Source: Enchytraeus crypticus
Lineage: Eukaryota; Annelida; Clitellata; Enchytraeida; Enchytraeidae
NCBI GenBank assembly: GCA_905160935.1
Contig: CAJHZI010000302.1
Location: 248,001-312,000, forward strand
DNA: 64,000 bases
Direction: 5' to 3'
In this document: piece after piece, positions 40,757 through 54,500 of the stretch
How positions within the stretch are numbered: position 1 is the stretch's first letter
Layout of the letters: each line of letters starts with the position of its first letter
Program-made: the position numbers and the translations under genes
The notes under the pieces: generated by a model
What the model saw: the letters and a program-made list of their open reading frames with translations, nothing else
Databases searched by the model: none
What the model was told of the DNA's origin: nothing

Positions 40757-43700
40757 CAGTTAAGTTATATATTGTATATTGAGGCTATCTTACATTACAA
40801 ATGCTTTCCATAAAACAATCATGCCGGTGATTGCGCAGTGGCACCTCCAACGAATGAAAACATATACAAGGTGATTTTTTAAAGTAGGCAGATATATAAA
40901 AGGTCTATACACTCCACATTTGTCTTTGAAACAGGACAATTGAAACTTTGATTTACATTTTAGGGTTCCCTGAATTAAATTCAATATAGCTATTAATTTT
41001 TATCATTCTGTGAAATTTAGTCAAAAATTTTTTTTACATGTTTTACTTAGTATTTAGACTAGGGCTAGAGAAAATTTTAATAAGCTTTTAAATTATTTAG
41101 TTCCATGAGTTTAGTTTACCCAACCTATCAAATTGATCTTAAAATTTATTCTAAATAACTTTACTACCCTTGACAACATGTTATATTTTAATCACGATAT
41201 CGACGTAAATAGCATTTATATATTTATTTCACTTCTGTTAAGACTTGGCAAAATTCTCAATTGGCTGGCTGGCTGGAGAAAAAGTATCGCAGTGGGATAG
41301 AGGATATTGATTGGACTTCAAAATCGGAAGCTAGGAAGGACTTGAACCTGAACTCTCTTGAGGCGCTGGACGCTAAACAGCTGAAGGGTGTATTTGAGAG
41401 GATGAGTGAGAGTAACGTTGTCATACAACACGGAGAACTGTTGGTCGGTGTTCTCGATAAGAACCACTACGGACCCACACCTTTCGGTTTGGTGCATTGC
41501 TGCTACGAGGTAACTCTTTTCAATTTCCTGCGAAATTATCTCGTATTAATTTTGAGGTTTTATCGGTCACAGCTATATTTCGTTTTTAACCTTGAATCAC
41601 AAACTTTGGCAGCGGTAGAAGATTTTCTTCTATTAATGTTGTGTGTTGATTAACAAGACAGTTTCTGAATCTCTAGATGTCATACCTTATTGGCACGTGG
41701 CTGAATATTAGAAGACTGATGATGTTCAGTTTTTAAATTTGATTTTCTATTAAGGTTTGTAGTTTGCTTATAGCAGTTGTGACGAAGAACATCTGGCATA
41801 GGTATAAATTTATACCAGATGTAAGGACAGATGTTAGTATAAATGAATTGCATCTCGCAAATTGAATAGAAAAAATCAAATTAAATAGAAAGAATTTCTA
41901 TTAAATAGGTAAATTAATAGAAAGAATTTAGGTTAATCAATCGCGAGATTGATCCCCATGTTGTGTCCGGGTCGTTTGAAGAATTTGAGCAACTGGTGAC
42001 TGCACGTGTCGTAGAAGGCGACTCAAGCAACAAGATCCATACCAACGTCAGAAAAGGCATTCGGTTGGTGAGCGCCTAGGCTCCAGTAATTGCCACAAAT
42101 CTTAAACTAATGGATGAACTTCAAAAGTATCAGTGAATTAGGGGATTGACTGATGATATAGTGTGGGACAGGGAGGACTGGAGAAAGTCTATTCGTATCC
42201 CGACCCTGGTTAAACTGGGATTTAAGGGAAGATAATGATGATGATGAATCGCGAGATTAATCTAGGTGGATTGATTGGCGAGATTAAAAGATATTAATTT
42301 ATATATTAATTGGTGGATTGATGAATATATATTGGCTAAATTTTGCTGAATAGTTGTACGGTGGTGAAATGGCAGGCAGGCTTTTGACGTGTCTGGAGAG
42401 ATTGTTCACTGGATTTCTACAGATACACGGCTTTACTCTCGGAGTTCTCGACATTTTAGTCACTAGACAGGTGAAATCATTTATAAATATTTTGTCATTG
42501 CTTTTATCTCTTCTGACTTGTTGGGTGGCTCAGAGATTTTTTTCATATTTATGACGCTATTTTGCATTATCTCTTGCCTTTGCATCCAACGCAAAACTAA
42601 CTGTAAGATAACGAAAAGCGACAATGATAAGATAATGAAAAACTTCAAACTCTTCATCATAATGACAGAAAATAGTAACTCCATAGTAACTACATGTATA
42701 TCACTTTTCTACTAAGCAATCTTTATCTATTAATTTTTTTTGGATCTTGACTTCAGTTTTGCTGGGCATATGAATAGCATATTTACTTGAGTAAGGCGAT
42801 ACTGACTCTTTGTTTATTTTCTGACTCATTTACTCCTGACTGATTGATTATTGACTGATTGATTATTGATTGATTGAACCTGTTATTGATTGTGTCTCTT
42901 TGTGCGTGTGCAGGGAAATAAGAAAAGGCGGCATCTGATGAAGAAGTGCAGACAGTCGGGTAAGATTGTGGCTGCGAAGACTTTCAACCTCGCCGCACGC
43001 ACTGATCAGGAGGAGAACGACCTGACTGAGCTGATACGTCAGGCTCAGTTCAGCAGAGATAAAGCAGACATGCAGCAGTTTGACGCGGCCATGAAGTATA
43101 ACAACGAACAGTTTCAGAATGAAATCACAAAGTAATTATTCTATTCAATTATTGCCTTAAACAAGCGTCTGTGCTTACTGACCCAGTGTGCCGTTATGTT
43201 TTATTTGTAAACTGTGAAATATCATGTTACTGTTGTTTTATATTTTCCGTCTCTTTTTGGTTATTTATTTCACTTTAATTTTGCTGGTGTTAATAAATCC
43301 TAGTGATATTATTTGAATTTTAGTTTCTTAATTGACTGCTGTTTTCTCAAACTAAAATATTTTAATGCTATCCTGAAGTGTTTAGCAGATTCTGATATTT
43401 CCCAGGTTTCTTTACTGATCTAATTTAGGACAAAAATTATAGTGTCTGTCTCTGGTGGCAGTGAATTCTACCAAAATGTTTGACCCTTGTAACTTCCAAT
43501 ATTTTCTTTAACCATAAAAAAGCTGCTTGACGTGTTTCAGCTCATTTGAATTTTATTTGCAGTCAGAACTTATCCAGCAATGTGCTCATTTGTGTGACAT
43601 AGTTAAAAAATCTTGGGACTAGTGAATTTTTACCTCAAACATGACTGTAATATTGCGCATTAGCATTAATAGTGTACATGGATGTTACCATATAATAATA

Positions 43701-46700
43701 ATAAGAATAATAATAAAGGTTTAACATCCGTTTCCTCATACAAGGATGATGTCCAACACCCCCCCCCCCCCATCACATGTCACCACAAATCGATTCACCC
43801 CAAATGATCTGAAAAAACACGTGCTGAAGAGAAAGAAAAAGATCCTAAACAGTGCTGGTCCTATACATATAGTTTTAAGTGAGTAAAGTTTAACGCTCAT
43901 GGGTATGTATTTATAGTACCTATTGCACTCCCTGTGTTGTTTGTTCTCTGTTCGTTTTAGAGCATGCATGCCGACAGGTCTGATGCGACAGTTTCCACGC
44001 AATGGTTTACAGCTGATGGTCCTCTCTGGAGCCAAGGGCACTATGGTAGGAGGCAGCCTTAATATTCTACATTGGATTCTTAGAGCCGAAGAATGTTTGA
44101 TTTTACTAGCTCTTGTTTTTATCATTTTGACCACTCTTCTGGTAGACTGGAATAGTCAAGGAAAATGAAAAGTCGCTGAAAAGTTAGAGAGAGCGTAATT
44201 TGAGTATTTTTAACTTTTCACTGAAGTTTTCATTGTAAAATTCAGAAATCTTTAAATCTTTATATTTTATATGTTATATATATATATATATATTTGCGAC
44301 TGATGAACAGTCTGAATGAACGTTGTTGTTGTTGTTGTGCAGGTGAACTGCATGCAGATATCCTGTCTGCTGGGACAGATTGATCTTGAAGGTCAACGAC
44401 CTCCTCTGATGCTAAGCGGAAGGTCACTTCCAACGTTTGTTCCGTATGACGTCAGTCCTAGAGCCGGGGGTTTTGTGGATGGAAGATTCTTGACTGGCAT
44501 TTCTGCTCCGGAGTATTTCTTTCACTGCATGGCAGGCAGAGAGGTACCGTCACTTTAAAATATCCGTCTAATACGAGGAGACATTACATTAACTAACGGG
44601 GTTTGATGCTTGAACAATGAAGAGATCGTAGTAAGATGAAAAGCCACAGGTATGATATTGTAAGGAAGGAGCATAAGAAGAAGGGCTTTTTCGATTTATT
44701 TTTACCAGTTCTTGATATAGAAGTTAGGACACTGCTCTGCAGACAACTGCGTGAACGATCAACAGTAAGCTGCACATGTCGTAAGAGGCGACTGAGCAAG
44801 AACTGAGGAAGGCAATGGGAAACCACCTCAGAAGCAATATTATTCCAAAGCTATAGGCTACATTAAGGTGTGGATAAGGCATAACCTTTTGTTAAAGAAT
44901 TAACTCGTTGATTGTTGGAGTTCTCTTTATGGGGCATGAAAAGTAACACATAGTAGAAATATGTGCCTTGAACCTGCGACATTTATGAACATTAAAGAGA
45001 GAGAGAAGGACCTGATAATGTTTACTATATCAGTTGTAGAGTTGAATTTAAACTGGGATTTAAGGGAAGATGATGATGATGATGTTGATCTATAAATGGT
45101 ATACATATTTTATTTGTTATATCACAGGGCCTGGTAGATACGGCCGTGAAGACGAGTAGGAGTGGTTATCTGCAGAGGTGTCTTATCAAGCATATGGAGG
45201 GTTTGACGGTGAAATACGATGGGTCTGTCAGAGACAGTGATGGCAGTGTCATGCAGGTAGTAATGATATACGTATAGGCTTTCTATATTTCTATGATGGT
45301 ATTCCTATATTTTATTTCCAGCAGTCAATCTATCTTGCTAATATTTATTGTTAAAAAATCCTGCAATTTCCGATTTTTAATTAATGATTGCCGGCAAACC
45401 TTGATAAATGCAGTCAGCTTTGTTGTAGAATTTGTATGTGTACGCTCGATTCTAAATAATTCACAATATTTTAAATATTCTGGGTTTAAGTTCGAAAAGT
45501 TTAAGTTCGTATATGGTTTTATTTAAATAGTAATAATATTATAATTATAATAATAATTAATGATAGTTAACAATTCTATTATGTTATAATTAATATGCAT
45601 GTATATCAGATCAATAATGCTAAAATTATGTTATACAGTTATAGAAAACATTCTTGTTCGTCTAATAATATTTTGATTTTGATAAACGACATATCTATAG
45701 TTTATGTTGCTGGTAATTTTTCTTATAGCTTGTTGTAACAACCATGTTTATTTAAATATGTTTTTAACCTACCTGAAGGTTTGTAATTTCTGCAATGTTC
45801 TTTTTGCAGTTTCACTACGGTGAAGACGGGCTAGACATACTGAAAACTTGCTTCCTAACAAAGCAGCAGTTCCCATTTCTCATAAGCAACAACACGGCGA
45901 TTATGACTAAAAGTCTTCTCGCAGAATTCAAGTCAAAAATGGATACTCAAAAGTGTAAACAGCTTCAGGAGAAAGTAAGTAAGCTTAAATGTTTCAGTTT
46001 AATTTGTTAATAAAATACGTTTGTGTCCTTTCTTATGGAAGGTTCTTCCTTTTCTGAAATAATTGATGTATTTATAATTCAGGCAGGTAGATTAAAATGT
46101 CGATGAAAAAAATCAAAAAGGTCTAAATCGGTGCAGATAAAATATCCAAAAAGCCAGTCCAACAATAAAGAAATAACGGAAGAGAGATTTACCCGAGGGT
46201 TGCAAATCATTTATGCTAGATAAAAAATAGGCTTCAAAAAGATGGGGCTGATTATCAGAAATTGATGATGATTCAACTGCATGCTAACTGTGGCAGCCAA
46301 TGAAAAATGCACTTAGTGACAGTGGTATTATGCTACTTGGAGGACAAAATTTAACAAATATAGCTAAACAAAGAAAGTACTGATTGGAGGTGTATAGTAA
46401 CGGCTATTAAATGATATGTATTTATATGATGTTTTTTGTAGAGTATGGCTTTACTAAATGGTGCGTCATTCATATATTTTCTAGAATACTTTTAAATTAA
46501 TCCTATACTTTTGCAGCTGTTTATTTAGAATGTCTAATTTGAGCTTGTTTGTTAAATTTGTTTTCTTTTCTACAATAGTATTGCTGTAAATGCAAAATTT
46601 CAGATATGACTGAATATAATATATTTAAAGATACAAGGAATATGAATAATTTATAAGAATTTCCTATATGAAGATTATGATGTTAAATAGAAGTTTAACA

Positions 46701-49700
46701 GATTTTGCTTATTTTAATGTGAATAATACTATATCTTGCACCCTCTCTCTCTCTTAGTGCACTGCCCACTGGCAGGTTCATGGTATATAACACCTCCACT
46801 CTTATCTTCTCTGTCTTCCGTTTTCTCTTTATGTCCACATACTATTGGACCTATAAATCTTCTTATATGATATACCATTATTCTTGGGAGATTCTGTTTA
46901 TGAAGAAGTGGACCCCCTCATCTTCGACTAACATTTACTGGGAAGGGGCGTCATTCCCTGAGAACTATCCTGTCTACCAATCATGTCTTGCACTCTTTAT
47001 ATTATTGTATATTACGTTTAAGCTTACCGAAGTTCGGTGACTTTGAACATTGTCTAGCAAGAAATTGTAATGTAAGTATTTGCTGCTGTTAGATAAACGA
47101 ATGGAAGGAGAAGTACTGCAATAGAGACCCATCCGTGAGATATTCTCCTTTTCTAGAATATTCTAAGGGAAGATGGAGTAAATTCATTGATGAGCGCAAT
47201 GCTGATGGCAGTGAATATGTTGATCACGACTCGTTCAAGAAGAAGCTCATTAAGAGATATCAGAAGAGAGTTGCTGAAGAGCCTGAAAGGTTAGTCAAAT
47301 TTTTAGATTATTATGTTATTTCAGGGTGTTATCTGTAACTAAACATTTAGTCACATTTTATTATTTCATGTAATAAGGTTAATTTAGGCTCCAGTAGATA
47401 ATTACATTTTAAGCTAACATTTATGAATTGTTAGTGGAGGTTATTTCTTCGTTAAGCAACGTTAAGAGCTTAACTTGGCTTGTTAGGCGTTTATGACGAC
47501 TTACTGTCGTGGTTAGACAAATCAGGGACGCTTAGTATACATTAATTTCTCACTGTTTGCACTTTGTGTTTTAGGTATTCAGTAACAGCCGCTCATTTTC
47601 CAGATCCTGTGATATCGATAGCTCGGCCTGATCGCCACTTCGGTTGCGTGTCGGAGAATTTTCAGATGCTCATCGATGAATATGCAAGCAGCAATCCTCA
47701 TAATGTAAGCTTCGATAGCTTCTATTGATTTATTGTCTCGAGAGTAATTTGCTGTAGTTTAATTATAAGATGCTTAGTTAATAGGGATTCTGAATACAAG
47801 CCTTGACGTCATACTAAGAAAATAGGTCCGCGCTATGTTTTATTATTATTATTAGAAAGTTGTAAATTTTCCTTGTCGACGTAATAAAAATATAAGTTTG
47901 GATACTGCGGTATATGCATTGCTAACCTGAGTGTGATATAATTTTAAATGGGCATCTTTTTATTAATTAGAAATGTTTTTGAGATTTTTGTGATTTGACT
48001 TTCATTTTAAAAAAGCTAATGTTAACGTCAGTTTCCCTAATCGAAAACGATGTCAGTGACGGGCGAGCCCAGGATTTGAACCCAGCACATACTGATCCGC
48101 GGTCGAATATCTTGCCGACATCGCCACTGGCTCTAGCCAGTGGCGATGTTGGTTGGCGATGTCCATGTTTTGACTGTGCATTTTATTTCTTCATTGATGC
48201 AATTTATTGTATTTATTTTCTACATGATTTGTTGTTATTGGTTGCAGCTGCTGTGTCAGAGCAGAAAGTCTAAGAAGGCTCGAGAGGTTGGCCGTCAACT
48301 TCCTATGAACAAGTTTCAGGATTTACTTCACCTCAAATATCTTCTTTCACTAGTTCACCCAGGAGAGGCTGTTGGACTGCTGGCTGCTCAGGTATGTGAA
48401 AAATGTCCGGCAACACGATAAATAATAGCTAGCAAAAGTCATCTCAAGTCTAAATTAAATGAATTTCTTTTACTCTAGTCTACTAAATACCGTAAAGCCG
48501 TTGTCAACCCTACGATTGTCTATTTTCAAATTAATAACTACTCTAATAGCCAGACATTGGCGAGTGAAAACTCAACATTAAAAAGAAATATTTCTAACAA
48601 TATTAAAATTAAACAAGTAAGCTAAATTATTAACAATATACCGTTCATATCTTCATTACTTTCCTGTTTAACATAATGTATTGCTTGCTGCTGGTCTCTC
48701 TTGCTTTTGAAAGATGTTCGTGTGGAAAACTTTTTAAATTCAGTTTCTACAATTTATTGTGCTAAATGTCTTATTTTTATCTCGAAGTCTGAAGTTCCGG
48801 TTGAGGCTAATGAATTCTATCGCAATTTGAAATTAAAAGCTAATAAAAAACCTGTAACTAGTATGTATTATAACACGAAGTATCGATGGATCGATTGAAT
48901 GATTGATCAATCGTTTATTCATCTTCCATAGAATCCCAGTTTAAACAGGGTCGGGATTCCAACAGACCTCCTGTCCTCTCTGTCCTAGACCTATCACAAT
49001 ACCATTCCATTCGTTTAAATTTTTGTAGCAATTTCTGGAGCCTAGCCTATTCAATCGTTTATTGATTAACGATTAAGTAATTTATGTATGTTATCTATGC
49101 AGGCACTTCTCTCTAGTGACTCTCTAAAATATTCATTTGATTAATCGAGTAGCTAATTAATTGACTGAGTGTTAATCATGATTGAAACATGATTGATTCT
49201 TATTCATGTATTAATTGAGTAGCTGATTGGTTGAGATTGGCAGACAGTTTAATTTATTAATTGAATGATTGATTAATTGGTTGATGCAGTCTATAGGCGA
49301 GCCCTCCACTCAGATGACGCTCAACACTTTCCATTTTGCTGGCAGAGGTGACATGAACGTGACGCTTGGTATTCCCCGACTCAGGGAAATCTTAATGACA
49401 GCCAGCGCTAATATAAAGACCCCGACGATGGATGTGCCTTTGAAAGACTGCGAAAGAGAAACGATAGAGAGAGGAAATCGTCTGAAGAATAGACTTACTC
49501 GTGTCTTTCTTTCTCAGGTAATTATCTTTTCTTATTCAGTTTCAACTGAATAAGAAAAGTTGTATATATTATCACAACGTTCTGATAATATCACAAAGCT
49601 AAGTTAAACCGTATACAAAATGATGTCGATATTCGAAATTATGCCTTTTCAGAGTACATACTACCTTCATTGCTTTCAACTGAAGTTGATAGTTCTGGTT

Positions 49701-51463
49701 TCATTTCTTTCTAGGAAGGCAGCATACTGGACGTATAGTATATAAAGGTAATTTTACTTTTCAAAATTCTCAAGGTAAATTACGTAACTGCGATTAAACA
49801 TAAATTGAAGCTATTTCTACATATGATATAGATATAATCACTTTTGAGAAATCCTAATCACGATAGATCTGAATAGAGATCGTTATCATTTAATATTTAT
49901 TTTTATTTACATTTCACTCTTTAAAATAATGTTCTTTTAGTTTTAACTTGTAAAATATTTTCATATCATTTCACATGTGGCAAATGCGTAAGTTTGCACA
50001 GTTTTTTAAATTAATTTTTTGTAGTTTTGTTACTTTCTACTTGGTTTGGATTTCACAGGCTAATAATGCTCAAAAAGTATTTTTGCTCACACTGCTTGAA
50101 AGCAAAGCTTTAAAACTTTCAAAATTCACCTTAACTACTCTCTAACTTCATTGAAACAACCCCAGGCAAATGATTAATCTTATTTTTTGCAGCATAATTT
50201 TACATCCGGATTGTCTTGTATGCAGCTTATTTTATATGTTCTATGACATTATTGTTTAAAGGGCTTTGTGTGCATTTTGTAGGTCATTGAGTCTATCTCA
50301 GTCAAGACTAGATGGAGTCTAAAAAAGTCTGGGTATGTATAACTTAAATCTAGCTCTACATGTTTGTTATTTATTCCGATAATATAATTAATAGCATCTC
50401 GGCCTTGCGTTTACCAGATTTAGTTGATCACGGTTATATACTCATGATCTCATATGGTGATGTAGTATATATATTATTATGTGTTATATCTGTAAACTAT
50501 TGTATGCTAATAGTGATATACGTACTGAGCTGGTAGCTTGTTGATAAGTGTTGTGACTGCATATCAGCAGGTGCAGGGTTCATATGCAGTGCTCGTCACT
50601 GACATGCTGTCGAGACAGGAATCTGATCTTTTAGCAAAAGCTTTGGCTTTCTAGTATTGTTTTGTATTTAATGTGAAACTTACAGGTGCTTCCGCCTTAT
50701 CCTATAAATACAACTTAGATATATACATTTAGAAGATCTGAAGGTCTTAATATCATTAAGGAAACCTATTTTGTGATGGCTTTGATAATTAATAGTTGTT
50801 ACTCTTTATGGCACTGTATAATAAATATTTGCGTGATTATTCTTAAGTTATTATCTGTAATGACATTACCAAGTCGTTTAGCGTGCTAGATATCTGCGTG
50901 TGTAGCTATTTAACTTGTCTACTTTTGCTATTCAGCATAGTATATTTAGTATCACGACACTCGTAATCATAATTATATATTTATCGACAGGCCTCGGTGT
51001 CGCTTCTACGTCGTTGAAATCAACTTTCTACCGTACTCTCAGTACCGCAATGATATCTCAGTCACACCGCAGAAAATCCTGTCTGTAGTTGAGTCCAAGT
51101 TTCTCTATTCCCTTTCAAATTCAATTGAAAAGGCTGCGAAGGAGGCTAAGGAAAGGTATCTAGAATAGTTCTCTTAAATTAAATTCTAATATAATTATTT
51201 GATTGTATAATATCACTTATAGTTGATATTTATCGATATATTATGTAATTATGACTATTCTGCTATTATTGTGATTAATTGCAATTCAAATATGAAGTTA
51301 TTTAATTATATTGTGTGGTTTCAGATTAGATGTAATTTTTATAGAACTTGCATTTGTTGATAACTTTTTTCTAGCGTACTGTAGTATGTTAAGTTAATGC
51401 TCTAGAAGAAACTTAAGTAGTTATGTCTTTTTAGTATTGACTGTCTGAATATTTTATATGGAA

Positions 51464-51523
<60 letters not shown>

Positions 51524-54500
51524 TTTGTAATTATGTTATTATTATGTTTAGGAAAGCATTTGATGCAAGTAATTAGTGATCCACAAATAAATATGATTGA
51601 ATTAGTACTAATTATTAATGTAACTACTATAATACCATGAGTATAGTAATGCATTGATTTTTATGCATTGTCTAAGAGCTTTAGTTTGTTTATGCTATAT
51701 TATAAATGATGCTGTTTTGTTCCTCATTTATCTTTTGATATTTTCATAATATACTTATGTGATACTTTATCCTGACCCTAGTGAAACTATCATTCAAGGC
51801 AAGATGATGATTTTCTGTAATACTATTTGCGAAACTGGACACTGTATTGTGTCGTAGAACCGTAACGACAGCCATAGCGAGTAATCGACACTCAGGTGAA
51901 GAGGGATCAGCTCCGATGAACGCGCCTGACGATGCCGATGATGTCGTGGACGACGACATGAACGATAACGACACTCAGGCGGCCAGGATGAGAGGCAGAC
52001 AGCAGCAGGAGAGAGACTACGAAGGAGAGGAGGAAGAGAGGATGGAGATGGGAGAGATTTCTGACGAAGAAGATAATGAATTGGGTTCGTAACTTTTTGT
52101 AAACGTGTGAAAGATGTAAGATTTGCCGATCGTCAAGGTATGATTGCTAATGAATTGGGTTCGTACATCTTTATCGTACGACTTCCATTTCTTCCTTACG
52201 TGAAGCTCCAGATTTTCTTTTACAGAACGATCTCACTTGGGGTGAGTCAAATCCTGCGATATAGTGAAATGCGGAAAATTTCTATTTGTAAATTTACACC
52301 TTTAAAGAATGGAGAAGCTTAGCTGACGTTACTTGAATTAAGCTCTTCCCATTTTATCGTTTCTGGAATTACATATATTTAGTAGACATTTCTGCATCGA
52401 AGCAGCTTTATTATGGCACTTACCTTATACCCGTCAGTTTTGTCAGTGGAGGGTGTCAATGGTAAATTTGTGTATGTATCAGTTTAGTGAATTATGATTT
52501 ATTATGTTGCATACTAGTGACTTAAATTCACAACAACAGATTAACTTCATATTATTTCTTTTTCGGTAGAATTAAAATAAAGCGACATATGATATAGAAG
52601 TAAAATTCTTGTTACTTTAATTTTGGAACATTTTACTATGTAGTGTATGTATATATTTCAATGTGCTTTTTTTAGTATTTCTTTATGTGCTATTTATTTC
52701 TGAAGTAATCATAATTGTAGTACAGTGTTTTTATTTTACTCTCTCTCTCTCTCTCTCTAGTGTTCTGTCAATCGGTAGGTCTAAGGTATATATTCCTGCT
52801 CATATGCTACTTTTCACGTTCCATAATGAGCGCATAATCGATTTACAAGTTAATCCCTTCACAAATGGCTATGCCTTAACCACACCTTATGTAACTTTTT
52901 ATGTTTAAAGTCGTTATTTTGCAGTAGCTTATGCCATTTATTATGCCATATAACATATGCCATTGATTATGTTTCAAAATCAGTACAATCGTTTATTGTA
53001 GACGCTGAAGTTGATGCAGGAGATAACAATGACATTAACGAGAGTAAGAGAGAGGATGAAGATCAGTCAGACAAATCTCTTATTGGCGACTCCTGCGATG
53101 ATGATGATGATGATGATGATGATGAATTTTCTCATCGCAAGAACAAGAAGAAAAAGAAACAGATGGATGATGCTCGCGTAAATGTATGGAAGCTAACTCT
53201 TTAGTGATAATGCTCTAATGTTAATTTGCAGTGCCCTTCATTTTATTATTTTAAGTTTCCAATTTTAACTATTTGAAACAACATTCATGGAGCTATTACT
53301 ATTTTTCAGTTCTTACAAGACTTTTATATCAGTATTAATTGCATATAAATTAAATTAATATTATGAGATGGTATGGGCATATTGTGAGAAAGACAGATGA
53401 GGATGTAGTAAAAAGAGTTTGGAGGGAAGAGCTGGATGTTAAGTTACAGAGAGGTAGACTACAACTGACGTGGGATGCAGTGATTAAGAAGTACATGAAA
53501 AACAGGGGATTGACTTCTGATATGACGTGGGACAGAGAGGATTGGAGAAAGTCTATTCCTAGTTAAACTGGGATTTAAGGGAAGATGATGATGATGAAGA
53601 TTGCTATTAAAACATAAGCAGAACATATTAGAATGATGTGTTTTGTACTGCATTATAATAATAATTATGTTTTAGTAGCATTATTTCATAATGCTATTAA
53701 AACATAAGCAGAATATACATATATAGGTATTTTGTATTGCATTATAATTTATTTTATTTTCTATTACAGAGACTTCTGAATTCTGTACCCGCTTTGTCAG
53801 ATTATAAGTACGATGCAGACAATGAAATGTGGTGCATAGCAACTTTCAGTGTAAGCAACCGTTTCTTTCTATCTAAATGGCATTTATGCAGAAACTAGAG
53901 AGCAAGATTTTTTTGTGTGCATTTTTTAATGCAGCCATTTATATTGACATCTCTCTGTCGTAGTGCACTGCCTACTGGCAGGTCCATGGTATATAACGCC
54001 TCCACAATTCTCTACCTTCCGTTTTCCTCTACACGTTCACATACGAGTGGATCTTTAAATAATGTTTAACATTCATACCATTATTCTTGGGATTCTGCAT
54101 ATGACGAGGTGGGCCCCCTATGCCTTCCTCATCGCCGACTAACTTTTACTGGACAGGGGCGTCATTCCCTGAGAAAGCAATCATGTTTACCACATTGATA
54201 TCTGGGATGACATAATTTTGTTATGTGAGAGGGTTAGAGTAAAGTGACATTTGTTTAGAAAGAATTGACATCTGTGACAGCATGTGGAATACGTGCTTTA
54301 GCGTCAGTGAAGAAAGTTGTATAATATTTAAAATGAACATATAATTCTGTATATATTTGGATTTAATTAGAGAATAAGTGATGTGGAGTTTCAAATAATT
54401 ATATTGTGAGACAGACCTCCGATTTGAAATAGTCTGAGAAATGTATTAAAATGAAATACCAGAAAGCAGCTTAGAGCTTAATATCGAAAGTAACTAGTTT

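Noticed and set aside
46780-47040. Open frame with a PNFYW-like peptide
   Set aside because: Falls entirely within interspersed repeat family B.
53363-53566. Small independent gene
   Set aside because: The peptide is the C-terminal tail typical of non-LTR reverse transcriptases and is followed by a LINE-type GAT-repeat tail.
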